Below, in pieces: positions 36,352 to 45,531 of a stretch of DNA of 64,000 bases. The stretch spans positions 248,001 to 312,000 of the forward strand of contig NZ_PQDH01000003.1 in the NCBI RefSeq assembly GCF_002964605.1. Direction: 5' to 3'. Under the pieces are notes generated by a model that searched no databases, had not been told where the DNA came from, and saw nothing but the letters and a program-made list of their open reading frames with translations. The stretch comes from Vallitalea okinawensis (GTDB taxonomy: Bacteria > Bacillota > Clostridia > Lachnospirales > PQDH01). Position 1 is the stretch's first letter; each line of letters starts with the position of its first letter. The position numbers and the translations under genes are program-made.

Positions 36352-37302
36352 TCACAAAATGTGCAAGTTATTTTCGATATAATGCATCATAAAATCTGTA
36401 ACTTTTGTCGCATTCAACCCTAACTGCTCAACGTCTATCCATGTGACATTAGATTCACGCCTAAACCATGTTAATTGTCTTTTAGCAAAATGGCGTGTAT
36501 CACGTTTAAGAATATCAATAGCTTCTTCTAAGGATTGAGTGCCATCAAAGTAACCTTTAAATTCTTTATAACCTAATCCCTTCATTGATACTAAATCCCA
36601 ATCATAACCTTGATCTAAAAGCGACCTCACTTCATCGAGTAAACCTTCATCTAGCATCATATCAACTCGCATATTAATACGTTCATACAGTTTTTCTCGA
36701 TTCATATTAAGTACAAAGAATGCTAAATCATAAGGTGTTTCTTTCTCTCGTTCACGATTATTGTGTAGGGATATGGGTTCGCCAGCCTGCTTATAATACT
36801 CCAGAGCACGAATAACTCTTTTAAGATTTTGATGAGGTATAGCATTTGCAGATACTTCATCAACTTCTCTTAACAATTTATGAACTACTTTAGTGCCCTC
36901 TTTTCCTGCTAGGATTGTAAGTTCATTCCTATATTCATGATCGGGCTCCATCTCATTAAAATCTATATCATAGATAATGGATTGCAAATAAAACCCTGTC
37001 CCCCCTACAATAATAGGTATTTTTCCACGAGAAATAATATCATCATAATATTGCTTGGCAAGACGTTGGAAATCAGCCACACTAAAAGGATCATCTGGAT
37101 TAAGCTCATCTAGCAAATAATGGGGCACCCCATCCATTTCTTCTTCTTTAATTTTAGCAGTTCCTATGTCCATCGCTTTATAGACTTGCATAGAGTCGGC
37201 GGAAATGATCTCTCCACCAATACGTTTTGCTAATTGAATTGACGTGCTAGTTTTTCCTACAGCTGTAGGTCCAGCAATAATAATCATCGGTTTTTTCTTC
37301 AT
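36352..37302 (-). CDS. miaA: tRNA dimethylallyltransferase
   Basis: 316 residues. P-loop IIIAGPTAVGKTSTSIQLAKR (GPTAVGKT about 10-17), SADSMQVYKAMDIGTAK, GGTGFYLQSIIYDIDF and the C-terminal RQLTWFRRE block. It adds the isopentenyl group to A37 of tRNAs reading U-first codons; MiaB, encoded four genes upstream, methylthiolates the product. Starts 3 bases after mutL ends. Normal length. Confidence 0.97.
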   Translation of the reverse strand: MKKKPMIIIAGPTAVGKTSTSIQLAKRIGGEIISADSMQVYKAMDIGTAKIKEEEMDGVPHYLLDELNPDDPFSVADFQRLAKQYYDDIISRGKIPIIVGGTGFYLQSIIYDIDFNEMEPDHEYRNELTILAGKEGTKVVHKLLREVDEVSANAIPHQNLKRVIRALEYYKQAGEPISLHNNREREKETPYDLAFFVLNMNREKLYERINMRVDMMLDEGLLDEVRSLLDQGYDWDLVSMKGLGYKEFKGYFDGTQSLEEAIDILKRDTRHFAKRQLTWFRRESNVTWIDVEQLGLNATKVTDFMMHYIENNLHIL

Positions 37303-37305
37303 TTT

Positions 37306-39291
37306 TTACACCCTTTTAAATTTCTTTTCCAGTTCATACTTTGTCATACTGATAATGGTTGGACGTCCATGAGGACAATTATAAGGGTTCTCTAATGTAA
37401 ACAATTGAGACATTAAACTTTTTACTTCTGGAAGAGACATTCTATTGTTCCCTTTTACAGCTGCTTTACAAGACATTAAAGCAATCTTCTCAGCTAACAT
37501 ATCATCTTCAATTTGCCTCTCCTCTTCTATAAGACCATCTAACATATCAGTAAAAACTTTATTATCTAAGACAGTATTAAAAATATAAGGAACACCTCTT
37601 ATAATATAAGCATTATTTCCAAAGTCTTCGATTTCAAAACCAAATTGTTTAAAGATTTTTAAGTGTGCTTTGATTAGCAAACTTTCAGCTTCTTGTAAAT
37701 TAACAACAATTGGTTTCAACAGAATTTGTGTATTATTTTCATGATGCCTCGATGCCTTGATACGTTCATAAAGAACCTTTTCATGAGCTGCATGTTGATC
37801 AACAATGAACATTTTTTGATCTTTTTCAATAAGCCAATAAGTATTAAAAACTTGCCCAACGATCTTGAAATCATCAAGTTGTTTCTGTAGAGAATTGAGA
37901 TCCATATCTAATTGAGTTGATTCTTCTACTTTGGGCTCTTCCTTAATTTGATCATTAACAGGATTATTAAGCAAACTACTGTTATGCTCGTTGCTGTCTT
38001 CAGTTATTTTTAGTTCCTTTGACTCATTAGATTCTACCTGGTGTTTTTCTTGAACTAGCTCTGTTTTAGGAACTGTTGTTCCACTTATCATTGCACTTGT
38101 CTCAGTTTTTTGTTGTATATTATTTGGCTCTACTTGGTTAACATGACTTACTTGTTTTAGAGACTTCTCTTCAACTTCCCTTACTTTTGAACTCTCCTCT
38201 TCAAGTTTTTTATTCTTTATCTCAAATGCTTCAGGAACATATTCTTTTACTTCTTCTTTTGCTATGAACTTCTCTTTATGCAGTTTAATTTCAGGTATGA
38301 TATTATCATTTATTAATTTTTGATTAATCGTATTTTTTACAAGATCATAAATCTGATCTTCTTCTTGGAACCGAACTTCCATTTTTGTAGGATGCACATT
38401 GACATCCACTTGTTTAGGATCGATTGTAAAATGTAAGACAACTACTGGGTAATTATTAGGTGGAATAAAATCTTTATAGGCATCATGAAGTGCTTTTTCA
38501 ACAATCTTACTTTTAATGTAGCGCCCGTTAATGTAATAACTTTCAAAAGTTCGATTTCCACGACAAATAGCTGGCTTTCCAACGAATCCTTTTAAGTTAA
38601 AATGTTCACTCGTTCCTTCGACTTCCATAAGGTCTTTCACTAAATTTTTACCATAAACATTGAAGATAGCATTCTTCAAGTTATTATTCCCCGAAGTATG
38701 TAAGGCTACTTTACTTTTGTTCATATATTTAAACGAAATTTCAGGATGTCCTAAAGCTACTCTATTCATTAAGTCACTAATGTAGCTTCCTTCAGTACCT
38801 GGACGTTTAAGGAATTTTCGTCTTGCAGGCGTGTTATAAAAGAGATTACGAATAATCAAAGTTGTTCCTTCTGGGCAACCTATCTCTTCTTCTATGATAA
38901 CTTTACCACCTTCAATAACCAACCGAATTCCTGTAAGTGTATCTCGTGTCTTGGTCATCATTTCGACCTGAGCTACAGCAGCAATACTGGCTAAAGCCTC
39001 TCCTCTAAACCCTAAGGTGCCAATGGTTTGAAGGTCAACTTCATCTTTTATTTTACTGGTTGAGTGACGTAAAAAAGCAGTACGTACTTGCTCTTTCGGA
39101 ATCCCAATACCGTTATCACTGATACGAATGTAGGCTATACCTCCATCTTTAATCTCTACAGTAATTGCTGATGATTTGGCATCTATAGCATTCTCCACTA
39201 ATTCTTTCACAACAGAAGAAGGGCGCTCAACCACTTCACCTGCTGCAATTTTATTGATTGTATGTTGGTCCAATAATTGTATAGATCTCAT
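37306..39291 (-). CDS. mutL: DNA mismatch repair protein MutL with endonuclease motif
   Basis: 661 residues. N-terminal GHKL ATPase: IAAGEVVERPSSVVKELVENAIDA, DNGIGI, RGEALASIA and GRYIK. A Glu/Lys-rich linker (about 340-460) leads to the dimerization domain, which has the metal-binding motif DQHAAHEKVLYE (DQHA-x2-E-x4-E) of MutLs that nick DNA themselves. GRPTI near the C-terminus completes the site. This fits a bacterium without MutH. Between mutS and miaA, 12 bases from mutS. Confidence 0.97.
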   Translation of the reverse strand: MRSIQLLDQHTINKIAAGEVVERPSSVVKELVENAIDAKSSAITVEIKDGGIAYIRISDNGIGIPKEQVRTAFLRHSTSKIKDEVDLQTIGTLGFRGEALASIAAVAQVEMMTKTRDTLTGIRLVIEGGKVIIEEEIGCPEGTTLIIRNLFYNTPARRKFLKRPGTEGSYISDLMNRVALGHPEISFKYMNKSKVALHTSGNNNLKNAIFNVYGKNLVKDLMEVEGTSEHFNLKGFVGKPAICRGNRTFESYYINGRYIKSKIVEKALHDAYKDFIPPNNYPVVVLHFTIDPKQVDVNVHPTKMEVRFQEEDQIYDLVKNTINQKLINDNIIPEIKLHKEKFIAKEEVKEYVPEAFEIKNKKLEEESSKVREVEEKSLKQVSHVNQVEPNNIQQKTETSAMISGTTVPKTELVQEKHQVESNESKELKITEDSNEHNSSLLNNPVNDQIKEEPKVEESTQLDMDLNSLQKQLDDFKIVGQVFNTYWLIEKDQKMFIVDQHAAHEKVLYERIKASRHHENNTQILLKPIVVNLQEAESLLIKAHLKIFKQFGFEIEDFGNNAYIIRGVPYIFNTVLDNKVFTDMLDGLIEEERQIEDDMLAEKIALMSCKAAVKGNNRMSLPEVKSLMSQLFTLENPYNCPHGRPTIISMTKYELEKKFKRV

Positions 39292-39303
39292 TATACCACC
39301 TCT

Positions 39304-41973
39304 TTAAAGATCCTTGGCACTTTTATGCAAATCAAATAAGGTCTGCATGGCATCCATTGGCGTCATTTCTAATATATTGAGCTTTTTAATCTTCTCAATC
39401 AAATCATAAGAATGTGTGTCAAATAGATTAAGCTGTGTTTCCATTGTTGTTGCAACTTGTACCACTGTTTCTTCATGTTGCTTCGACGTTATTAAGTCCT
39501 CATCAATTGATGTCTGAACTTCAATGTCACTAGCTTTCTTAGCAATATCCGATTCATTTAACTGAGATAAAATTTCTTTTGAACGTTCAACGACTGTTTT
39601 AGGTAGTCCAGCTAACTTAGCAACTTCTATACCGTAACTGTGATCAACACCACCACGTTTAATTTTATGTAGGAAGATAATATCTTCTCCACTTTCCTTA
39701 ATCGTAACACAGTAATTCTTAACACCACTTATTTTACCTTCTAATTCTGTCAACTCATGATAATGGGTTGCAAATAAGGTCTTAGCACCAATGATATTTT
39801 GATCACTAATGTATTCTACAACAGACCATGCAATACTCAACCCATCAAATGTACTGGTACCCCTACCTATTTCATCTAATATTAATAAACTATCTTTTGT
39901 GGCATTGTTTAAGATATTACTTACTTCAGTCATTTCAACCATAAAAGTACTTTGACCAGAAGCTAAGTCATCTGAAGCACCTACTCTTGTAAATATACGG
40001 TCCACAAGAGATATATTGGCTTCACTTGCAGGAACAAAACTTCCAATTTGCCCCATTAAGACGATGAGAGCCACTTGACGCATATAAGTAGATTTACCTG
40101 CCATATTTGGTCCTGTAATAATTGCTAAACGATCTTCATCCTCATTCAAGAACGTATTATTAGGGATGAAAGCATCGTTATCAATCATTTTCTCTACTAC
40201 TGGATGGCGACCATCTTTAATATCGATAATACCCTCTACATTAAGATGTGGCTTAATAAAGTTTTGTCTTTCTGCTACATTTGCTAATGAACGAATCACA
40301 TCTAGTCTAGCAACCTTTGTAGCAGACTTTTGGATACGTTCCATTTCAGCTGCTATCTTATCACGAATTTCAGTAAAGAGTTGGTACTCAAGTTCAACAA
40401 TCTTTTCTTCAGCACCTAAAACCGTATCCTCTATTTCCTTTAATTCAGGTGTTATATAACGCTCTGCATTAGCTAACGTTTGCTTTCTTACAAATCGATC
40501 AGGAACTAAATTTAAGTAGGACTTAGTTACCTCTAAATAATAACCAAAAACTTTATTATATTTGATTTTAAGGTTTTTGATGCCAGTTAATTCTCTCTCT
40601 TTTGCCTCTAACTCAGCAATCCAATGCTTCCCATCAGTACTTGCTTTCCTGTACTTATCTACATCTTGGTGATAACCATCCTTAATTAAGCGGCCTTCTC
40701 TTAATGTTACTGGAGGTTCTTCCATGATCGAGTTATCGATGAGTTGGTGAATATCTTCTAATTCATCCATGTTCACATGAATATCTTTTAATAAACTAGT
40801 CTCATAACATTCCATCAAAGATTTAATATGAGGTAACATACGTAAAGAATTACGCAGCGCTATTAAATCTCTGCCATTAGCTGCGCCATAAGCTACTTTC
40901 CCCATCAATCTTTCCATATCATATATCTCATCTAGGTATTCTTTTAGCTCTTCTCGATTAATAGGGTCATTGATTAATTCTTCTACTGCATCTAAACGTT
41001 TTTGAATTTTCTCTTCAGTGATAAGAGGTTGCTCGATCCATTTTCTCAACATCCTACCACCCATAGCAGTACGTGTTTTATCCAATACCCAAAGTAAAGA
41101 TCCTCTTCGCTTTTTCTCCCTAAGAGTTTCTGTTAATTCCAGATTACGACGGGTTGAGATATCTAACATCATAAATTCATTAACAGAATAAGGCGTGATC
41201 TTGGATAAATGATTAAGTTGTCGCTTCTGGGTTTCATACAAGTAACCTAATAATGTCCCTGCAGCTATAATACCAACATCATAGTTACCTAATCCCAAAC
41301 CGTCTAATTTTAGCACACCAAAGTGTTTAAGTAATTTCTCTTCACATCTATTTCGGTCAAAATTCCATTCAGGATAGAGATTTAAGAAGAAGTCAAATCG
41401 TTTTCTTGCTTCTTCTATTTGAAGAGAACTATTTCCGCTTTGTCCATCACTAACAAGTACTTCAGAAGGCAAAAACTTAGCAAGTTCATCAAAGAGTTTC
41501 TTTTCATCTTCCATCTCCGTTACAAAGAACTCCCCTGTCGTTACATCTGCAGCAGCAAGTCCAATTTTGTTATCTTTTAACTCAATACAAAGTAGATAAT
41601 TGTTTTTTGTGTCTTCGATATTGTCTGTATTGATATTTGTACCAGGTGTAACAATACGCACAACTTCTCTTTCAACTATACCTTTGCCTGCACTCGGATC
41701 ACTTACCTGTTCACATATAGCTACCTTATAACCTTTTTCAATAAGACGTTGTACATAATTTTCAGCAGAATGGAAAGGTACGCCACACATAGGGTACCTG
41801 TCATTTCCTGCCTTCCCTCTACTTGTTAATGTAATCTCTAACTCTCTGGACGCGGTTACAGCATCATCAAAAAACATTTCATAAAAGTCACCTAATCTAA
41901 AGAAGAGCAAACAATCTTTATGTTGTTCTTTAATACTCATATACTGCTGCATCATTGGTGTTAATTTTGCCAT
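39304..41973 (-). CDS. mutS: DNA mismatch repair protein MutS
   Basis: 889 residues. Mismatch-binding Phe-x-Glu in RLGDFYEMFFDDA (about 27-39), Walker A GPNMAGKSTYMRQVALI, the DEIGRGTSTFDGLSIAWS Walker B region and the ATHYHEL signature. Domain order and length are normal for MutS1 and the C-terminal segment is complete (LNILEMTPMDAMQTLFDL). The start overlaps the miaB stop by one base, so the mutS level is tied to miaB translation. Confidence 0.98.
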   Translation of the reverse strand: MAKLTPMMQQYMSIKEQHKDCLLFFRLGDFYEMFFDDAVTASRELEITLTSRGKAGNDRYPMCGVPFHSAENYVQRLIEKGYKVAICEQVSDPSAGKGIVEREVVRIVTPGTNINTDNIEDTKNNYLLCIELKDNKIGLAAADVTTGEFFVTEMEDEKKLFDELAKFLPSEVLVSDGQSGNSSLQIEEARKRFDFFLNLYPEWNFDRNRCEEKLLKHFGVLKLDGLGLGNYDVGIIAAGTLLGYLYETQKRQLNHLSKITPYSVNEFMMLDISTRRNLELTETLREKKRRGSLLWVLDKTRTAMGGRMLRKWIEQPLITEEKIQKRLDAVEELINDPINREELKEYLDEIYDMERLMGKVAYGAANGRDLIALRNSLRMLPHIKSLMECYETSLLKDIHVNMDELEDIHQLIDNSIMEEPPVTLREGRLIKDGYHQDVDKYRKASTDGKHWIAELEAKERELTGIKNLKIKYNKVFGYYLEVTKSYLNLVPDRFVRKQTLANAERYITPELKEIEDTVLGAEEKIVELEYQLFTEIRDKIAAEMERIQKSATKVARLDVIRSLANVAERQNFIKPHLNVEGIIDIKDGRHPVVEKMIDNDAFIPNNTFLNEDEDRLAIITGPNMAGKSTYMRQVALIVLMGQIGSFVPASEANISLVDRIFTRVGASDDLASGQSTFMVEMTEVSNILNNATKDSLLILDEIGRGTSTFDGLSIAWSVVEYISDQNIIGAKTLFATHYHELTELEGKISGVKNYCVTIKESGEDIIFLHKIKRGGVDHSYGIEVAKLAGLPKTVVERSKEILSQLNESDIAKKASDIEVQTSIDEDLITSKQHEETVVQVATTMETQLNLFDTHSYDLIEKIKKLNILEMTPMDAMQTLFDLHKSAKDL

Positions 41974-43388
41974 TAAACCATCTCTCCTATTAGATAGAAT
42001 GTTTTAGATCCTGTTATGTGAACTTTAACAATTTTACCAATCAATTCTTCCCCACCTTTTAGATGAACGAGATGGTTGGATGTTGTTCGACCACTAACCA
42101 TACCTTCTTTATTTTTATTCTTATCCTCTACAAGCACTTCAAAATCCTGTCCAACTTTTTTAGCATTATTCTTTGCAATAATTTCATTAAGGGTTTCTAG
42201 AAGACGATTAAAGCGTTCTTTAACCACTTCTTCATCAATTTGATTCTCCATTTCTGCTGCTGGTGTACCAGTTCTTTTAGAGTAGATAAATGTAAATGAA
42301 TTATCATACTCTACTTCTTTAACGATATCCAAAGTAGCTTCAAAATCTTCTTCAGTCTCTCCAGGGAAACCAACGATTAAATCAGTTGTTAGGGAGATAT
42401 CTGGACGAACTTCTTTAATTTTATTTACCAATTCAAGATATTTCTCTTGATCGTAATGACGATTCATTTTCTTTAGTAAGTTAGAACTTCCAGCTTGAAC
42501 AGGTAAGTGCAAGTGATTACATAATTTTTTTGATTGACCGAACCATTCAATCAGTTCATCTGATAAATCCTTTGGATGAGAGGTCATGAATCGAATACGT
42601 TCTAGTCCTTCTATTTCTTCTATACTCTTTAATAACTCCGTAAAGGAACATGGATTATCTAAGTTTTTGCCATAGGAATTAACATTCTGACCTAAAAGCA
42701 TCACTTCAATAACGCCATCAGCCACTAATTCCTTAATTTCATTAACAATATCTTCAGGTGTTCGGCTTCTTTCTCTACCTCTAACATAAGGAACAATGCA
42801 ATAAGTGCAAAAGTTATTACAGCCGAACATAATATTCACACTTGCTTTAAATGGATGTTTACGAATACTTGGTAAATCCTCTACGATCTCACCATGCGAA
42901 TCCCAAATATCAATAATAATTTCACCAGTATCTATATTTGTTTTTAATAACTCTGCAAATTTGTAAAGATTATGAGTTCCCATAATTACATCTACGTGTT
43001 TATATTTAGTTCGGATAGACTCAAGGATATCTGGTTGCTGCATCATACAGCCACACATAACAATTTTAAAATCTTTCTTATGTTTTTTATAACTCTTTAA
43101 AAAGCCTAGTCTTCCATATACACGTTGCTCCGCATTCTCTCTTACAGTACATGTATTATAAACGACAAGGTTTGCTTCTTTTTCTTCTGAAGCTTCTTCA
43201 TAACCGATCTCTTCAAGTATGCCACGAAGCTTTTCAGAGTCTCTGGCATTCATCTGACAGCCAAATGTAGTGATAAAATACTTTTTCTTTTCGCCACTAT
43301 CCGCATATTCTTTATCTGCCATCATTCGTAAATCTTTGATAATATCTTTCTGCCTTCTTGATTCTTCAAGTGAAATTTGCGTTGCCAT
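41973..43388 (-). CDS. miaB: tRNA-2-methylthio-N6-dimethylallyladenosine synthase
   Basis: 471 residues. N-terminal UPF0004 domain with three Cys (TFGCQMNARDSEKL, NTCTVRENAEQR, CGCMMQQ), radical SAM motif FGCNNFCTYCIVPYVRGRERSR (Cx3Cx2C), and a C-terminal TRAM domain. Two 4Fe-4S clusters are therefore expected. It adds the methylthio group at A37 of i6A tRNAs and heads the miaB-mutS-mutL-miaA-hfq group, an order common in Clostridia. AAGGAGGA is upstream of the ATG. Confidence 0.96.
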   Translation of the reverse strand: MATQISLEESRRQKDIIKDLRMMADKEYADSGEKKKYFITTFGCQMNARDSEKLRGILEEIGYEEASEEKEANLVVYNTCTVRENAEQRVYGRLGFLKSYKKHKKDFKIVMCGCMMQQPDILESIRTKYKHVDVIMGTHNLYKFAELLKTNIDTGEIIIDIWDSHGEIVEDLPSIRKHPFKASVNIMFGCNNFCTYCIVPYVRGRERSRTPEDIVNEIKELVADGVIEVMLLGQNVNSYGKNLDNPCSFTELLKSIEEIEGLERIRFMTSHPKDLSDELIEWFGQSKKLCNHLHLPVQAGSSNLLKKMNRHYDQEKYLELVNKIKEVRPDISLTTDLIVGFPGETEEDFEATLDIVKEVEYDNSFTFIYSKRTGTPAAEMENQIDEEVVKERFNRLLETLNEIIAKNNAKKVGQDFEVLVEDKNKNKEGMVSGRTTSNHLVHLKGGEELIGKIVKVHITGSKTFYLIGEMV

Positions 43389-43485
43389 CTATAATTAATC
43401 CTCCTTAAAATTCCATATCTATCAAATTTAAGACATAGTATTCTCATTATATATATTGTACAAAAAAAAGTTCTTTAAAGCAAGA

Positions 43486-43513
43486 AAAAAGCACACCATA
43501 TGTTATGCTTTTT
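43486..43513 (-). terminator. Terminator of the micro-ORF
   Basis: AAAAAGCA / TGCTTTTT with a CATATG centre that pairs further, then a T-run on the minus strand, five bases after the micro-ORF stop codon. Confidence 0.65.
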
Positions 43514-43517
43514 ATTG

Positions 43518-43583
43518 TTAATTATTTAGTTTCATACTATTATAAAACACCTTATTATCTTCTGCTTTAGTTTTTGTCTTCAT
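43518..43583 (-). CDS. Possible 21-residue peptide
   Basis: MKTKTKAEDNKVFYNSMKLNN, preceded by GAGAAGG at about nine bases and followed by a good terminator. A weak promoter (TTCAAG, 17 bases, TATGTA) can be placed upstream. The ribosome site plus terminator make a real small transcript plausible, but the peptide is not recognised and coding is unproven. Confidence 0.35.
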   Translation of the reverse strand: MKTKTKAEDNKVFYNSMKLNN

Positions 43584-43761
43584 TTTATGTACCTTCTCGA
43601 AGCATACCCGAACTCTTTTACATATAATAATTCGAAATTACCTTGAAAAAAAATGGTCTATAATGCCTTTTAAATTCAGAGTAATTTAAAACGACGAAAC
43701 TTACTCATGTAAAAAATGATATGGCCCTTATACAATATATAAGAATCAAAAATTATTGTGA

Positions 43762-43827
43762 ATTGCATGAAAAATAATACATCATACCTAGACATTGTAG
43801 TCATTATGTATTGTTTTTGCATGCAAT
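43762..43827 (-). terminator. Large dyad ending the duplicated-domain gene
   Basis: Outer ATTGCATG / CATGCAAT and inner AATACAT / ATGTATT stems with T-runs between them on both strands. Confidence 0.65.
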
Positions 43828-43861
43828 TTTATTTTATATAGCTCAATCTTGTAAATTAATT

Positions 43862-44587
43862 TTAGGCACCTCTTAAAATAATAGCTCTCTCCCATAGTCC
43901 TAAACAACTTGTTAAAGCCAAACTTTCAATAGTTACCCTTACAACATTTTTACTATAGAAAGTTATATCGTTAGCTATAGATTCTGGTTCTGGAATAACG
44001 AATTTTAAGCAAGAGCAATTATCCAGGTCCACTATTACTGTTAGAGTACATTGCTCATTAGTTGGTTCTAAATCTACAATCATAAATATTTCAGTGGGTT
44101 CACCGCTCTCAAATATTGTTTGCTTATTCCCACTGCTTAGCTGGAAAGATGAACTACCTACAAGTGTGCTTTGGACAGGACATTCACATTTTTTATCAGT
44201 ATCTGAACCTCTGAGTATTATTTTCATATCCCAAACTCCAATGCAAACACCTCCATCAAGGTTATCATTTTTACATTCTATAGTAACTTTACGAGCTTGT
44301 TTAGTAATAAAAAAAATTCTATTATTTGTGAATGAGTTATCACTCTTAGGAATCTCGAATACGAGGTCCTTCCCATTTTGTACTTCTACGAATATGAGTA
44401 TACTGCAGTCATTTGAATTAATAACTCTTCCTATTTCCATCTCGACCTCAACAGGCTCGTCGCTTTCAAATATTTTTAAGCATTCCCCACATTTTAAGTT
44501 AAAAGATCCACTAAACCCCGGCGTACTGCTAACAGGACATTTGCAATCACGTAAATTATCACATTTGTGTTCAGGTTTAAAAGACAT
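43862..44587 (-). CDS. Protein with two tandem Cys-containing beta domains, possibly a spore-appendage (Ena-like) protein
   Basis: 241 residues from ATG 44587 (AAGGAAG upstream; a longer reading to 44656 lacks a ribosome site). Two repeats of about 110 residues: each starts CPV-ST (CPVSSTPGF / CPVQSTLVG), has IFES-EP and ends C-G-W--IILRG. Strand-rich, no signal peptide, ten or more Cys. The general pattern (N-terminal Cys, beta sandwich, C-terminal VTIE...C motif) recalls DUF3992/S-Ena endospore appendage subunits, but I am not sure of it. It is monocistronic. Confidence 0.6.
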   Translation of the reverse strand: MSFKPEHKCDNLRDCKCPVSSTPGFSGSFNLKCGECLKIFESDEPVEVEMEIGRVINSNDCSILIFVEVQNGKDLVFEIPKSDNSFTNNRIFFITKQARKVTIECKNDNLDGGVCIGVWDMKIILRGSDTDKKCECPVQSTLVGSSSFQLSSGNKQTIFESGEPTEIFMIVDLEPTNEQCTLTVIVDLDNCSCLKFVIPEPESIANDITFYSKNVVRVTIESLALTSCLGLWERAIILRGA

Positions 44588-45119
44588 AATAAAAACACTT
44601 CCTTCTAAAGGTCTTACTTCACTATATGCTTGTACAATATTTATGTTACAACGCACTTTCTTACTTCTGTAAATTCCGATTTAATCTATAATGTGATATA
44701 ATTTACTCAATAATTTTATAGGGGGTGGGGATGATAAAAGAAATAGAGTTTAAGGACATCTATAAAACAGAGATTACTTTTATCTTAGAAGTATAAACTT
44801 TAAGACTTACTATTTCTCTAATGAAGATCATTACCCCATCCTAATTGATAAGGCTGTTGCAAGGTGCAAATCCCACTGTGAAGATTCAATAACTATCAAT
44901 AAGACTTTGATGTATCATTAGAAAGTTTAGCTAAGTATATACTTGTTAGAAACAAAGGGGAGGATTGAATGATAACACTAAAAAGACTTGAAAGTACTTT
45001 GATAGATGAAATAAAACAATTAGAAATAATATAATCAACAAATAGGTTTATTATACTTTGTAGCATGTCCAGCATCTTAAACATAGAATATATTAAACTA
45101 TAATAAAAGGAGGAGTATT
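44588..45119. other. Gap with decayed or very short ORFs
   Basis: Apart from the gene remnant at 44731-44921 and a 21-codon ORF at 44968 (MITLKRLESTLIDEIKQLEII, preceded by GGGGAGG), I see nothing here. Several ribosome-site-like sequences stand before short frames, which suggests fragments of former genes. Confidence 0.45.
44731..44921 (+). pseudogene. Frameshifted gene remnant
   Basis: GGGGGTGGGG precedes an ATG; the frame reads MIKEIEFKDIYKTEITF and then stops, but moving two bases gives YLRSINFKTYYFSNEDHYPI and on to CKSHCEDSITINK before a stop at 44921. A third fragment (FDVSLESLAKYILVRNKGED) follows in another frame. The pieces read like one interrupted protein; its family is not recognised. 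Confidence 0.35.
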
Positions 45120-45374
45120 ATGAAGAATGATACTTGTTGTTGCTTTACTAGTGCAGCTGCAAAAGTATTATCGGGTATTGCCATTGGAAATGGAGCTGCA
45201 ATAGGTATGACAATATTAGCATATTCAAGAAACCCTTCATTACTAGAGCAATTTGAGGAAATGCTAAGAACAGGTTTATTAATAAATACTATACCTTTTT
45301 TTACACTACTTGTTATTTACTGCTTATGTAGGTGCTCAAGACGTTGCATACATGATAATAAATATTGTGATTAA
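45120..45374 (+). CDS. Small Cys-rich membrane protein
   Basis: 84 residues, GGAGGAG upstream of the ATG. Cys clusters at both ends (DTCCCF, and CLCRCSRRC near 69-77 with a last Cys at 83) flank two hydrophobic helices (about 12-35 and 52-70). Family unknown. It stands alone on the plus strand between two minus-strand genes and ends in a 12-bp hairpin. The Cys pairs could bind metal or be acylated, which is only a guess. Confidence 0.6.
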   Translation: MKNDTCCCFTSAAAKVLSGIAIGNGAAIGMTILAYSRNPSLLEQFEEMLRTGLLINTIPFFTLLVIYCLCRCSRRCIHDNKYCD

Positions 45375-45389
45375 TTTCAGTTATTTTCT

Positions 45390-45419
45390 AAAGCTACTAG
45401 GTATTAACCTGGTAGCTTT
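45390..45419. terminator. Hairpin after the small Cys-rich membrane protein gene
   Basis: AAAGCTACTAGG / CCTGGTAGCTTT (one G-T pair), 6-base loop; weak T-run. Confidence 0.6.
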
Positions 45420-45531
45420 AGACTCAGCAAAGTCCAGTGAATCGTCTTTATCCATTATATATGCACATTAAAATTAGACCTAGTACTTATTGTAACTTTT
45501 ATTGACTGCACTACTCTTTTCACATCATCTA

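Larger units (their letters stand above)
43389..43861. other. Gene-poor gap with one possible micro-ORF
   Basis: About 470 bases upstream of miaB. It contains a 21-codon ORF at 43518-43583 with its own terminator at 43486-43513, and the large dyad 43762-43827 that ends the duplicated-domain gene. I see nothing else. Confidence 0.5.

Noticed and set aside
44896-45084. 62-codon minus-strand ORF opposite the decay zone
   Set aside because: No ribosome site, hydrophobic low-complexity reading, and it overlaps the plus-strand fragments.
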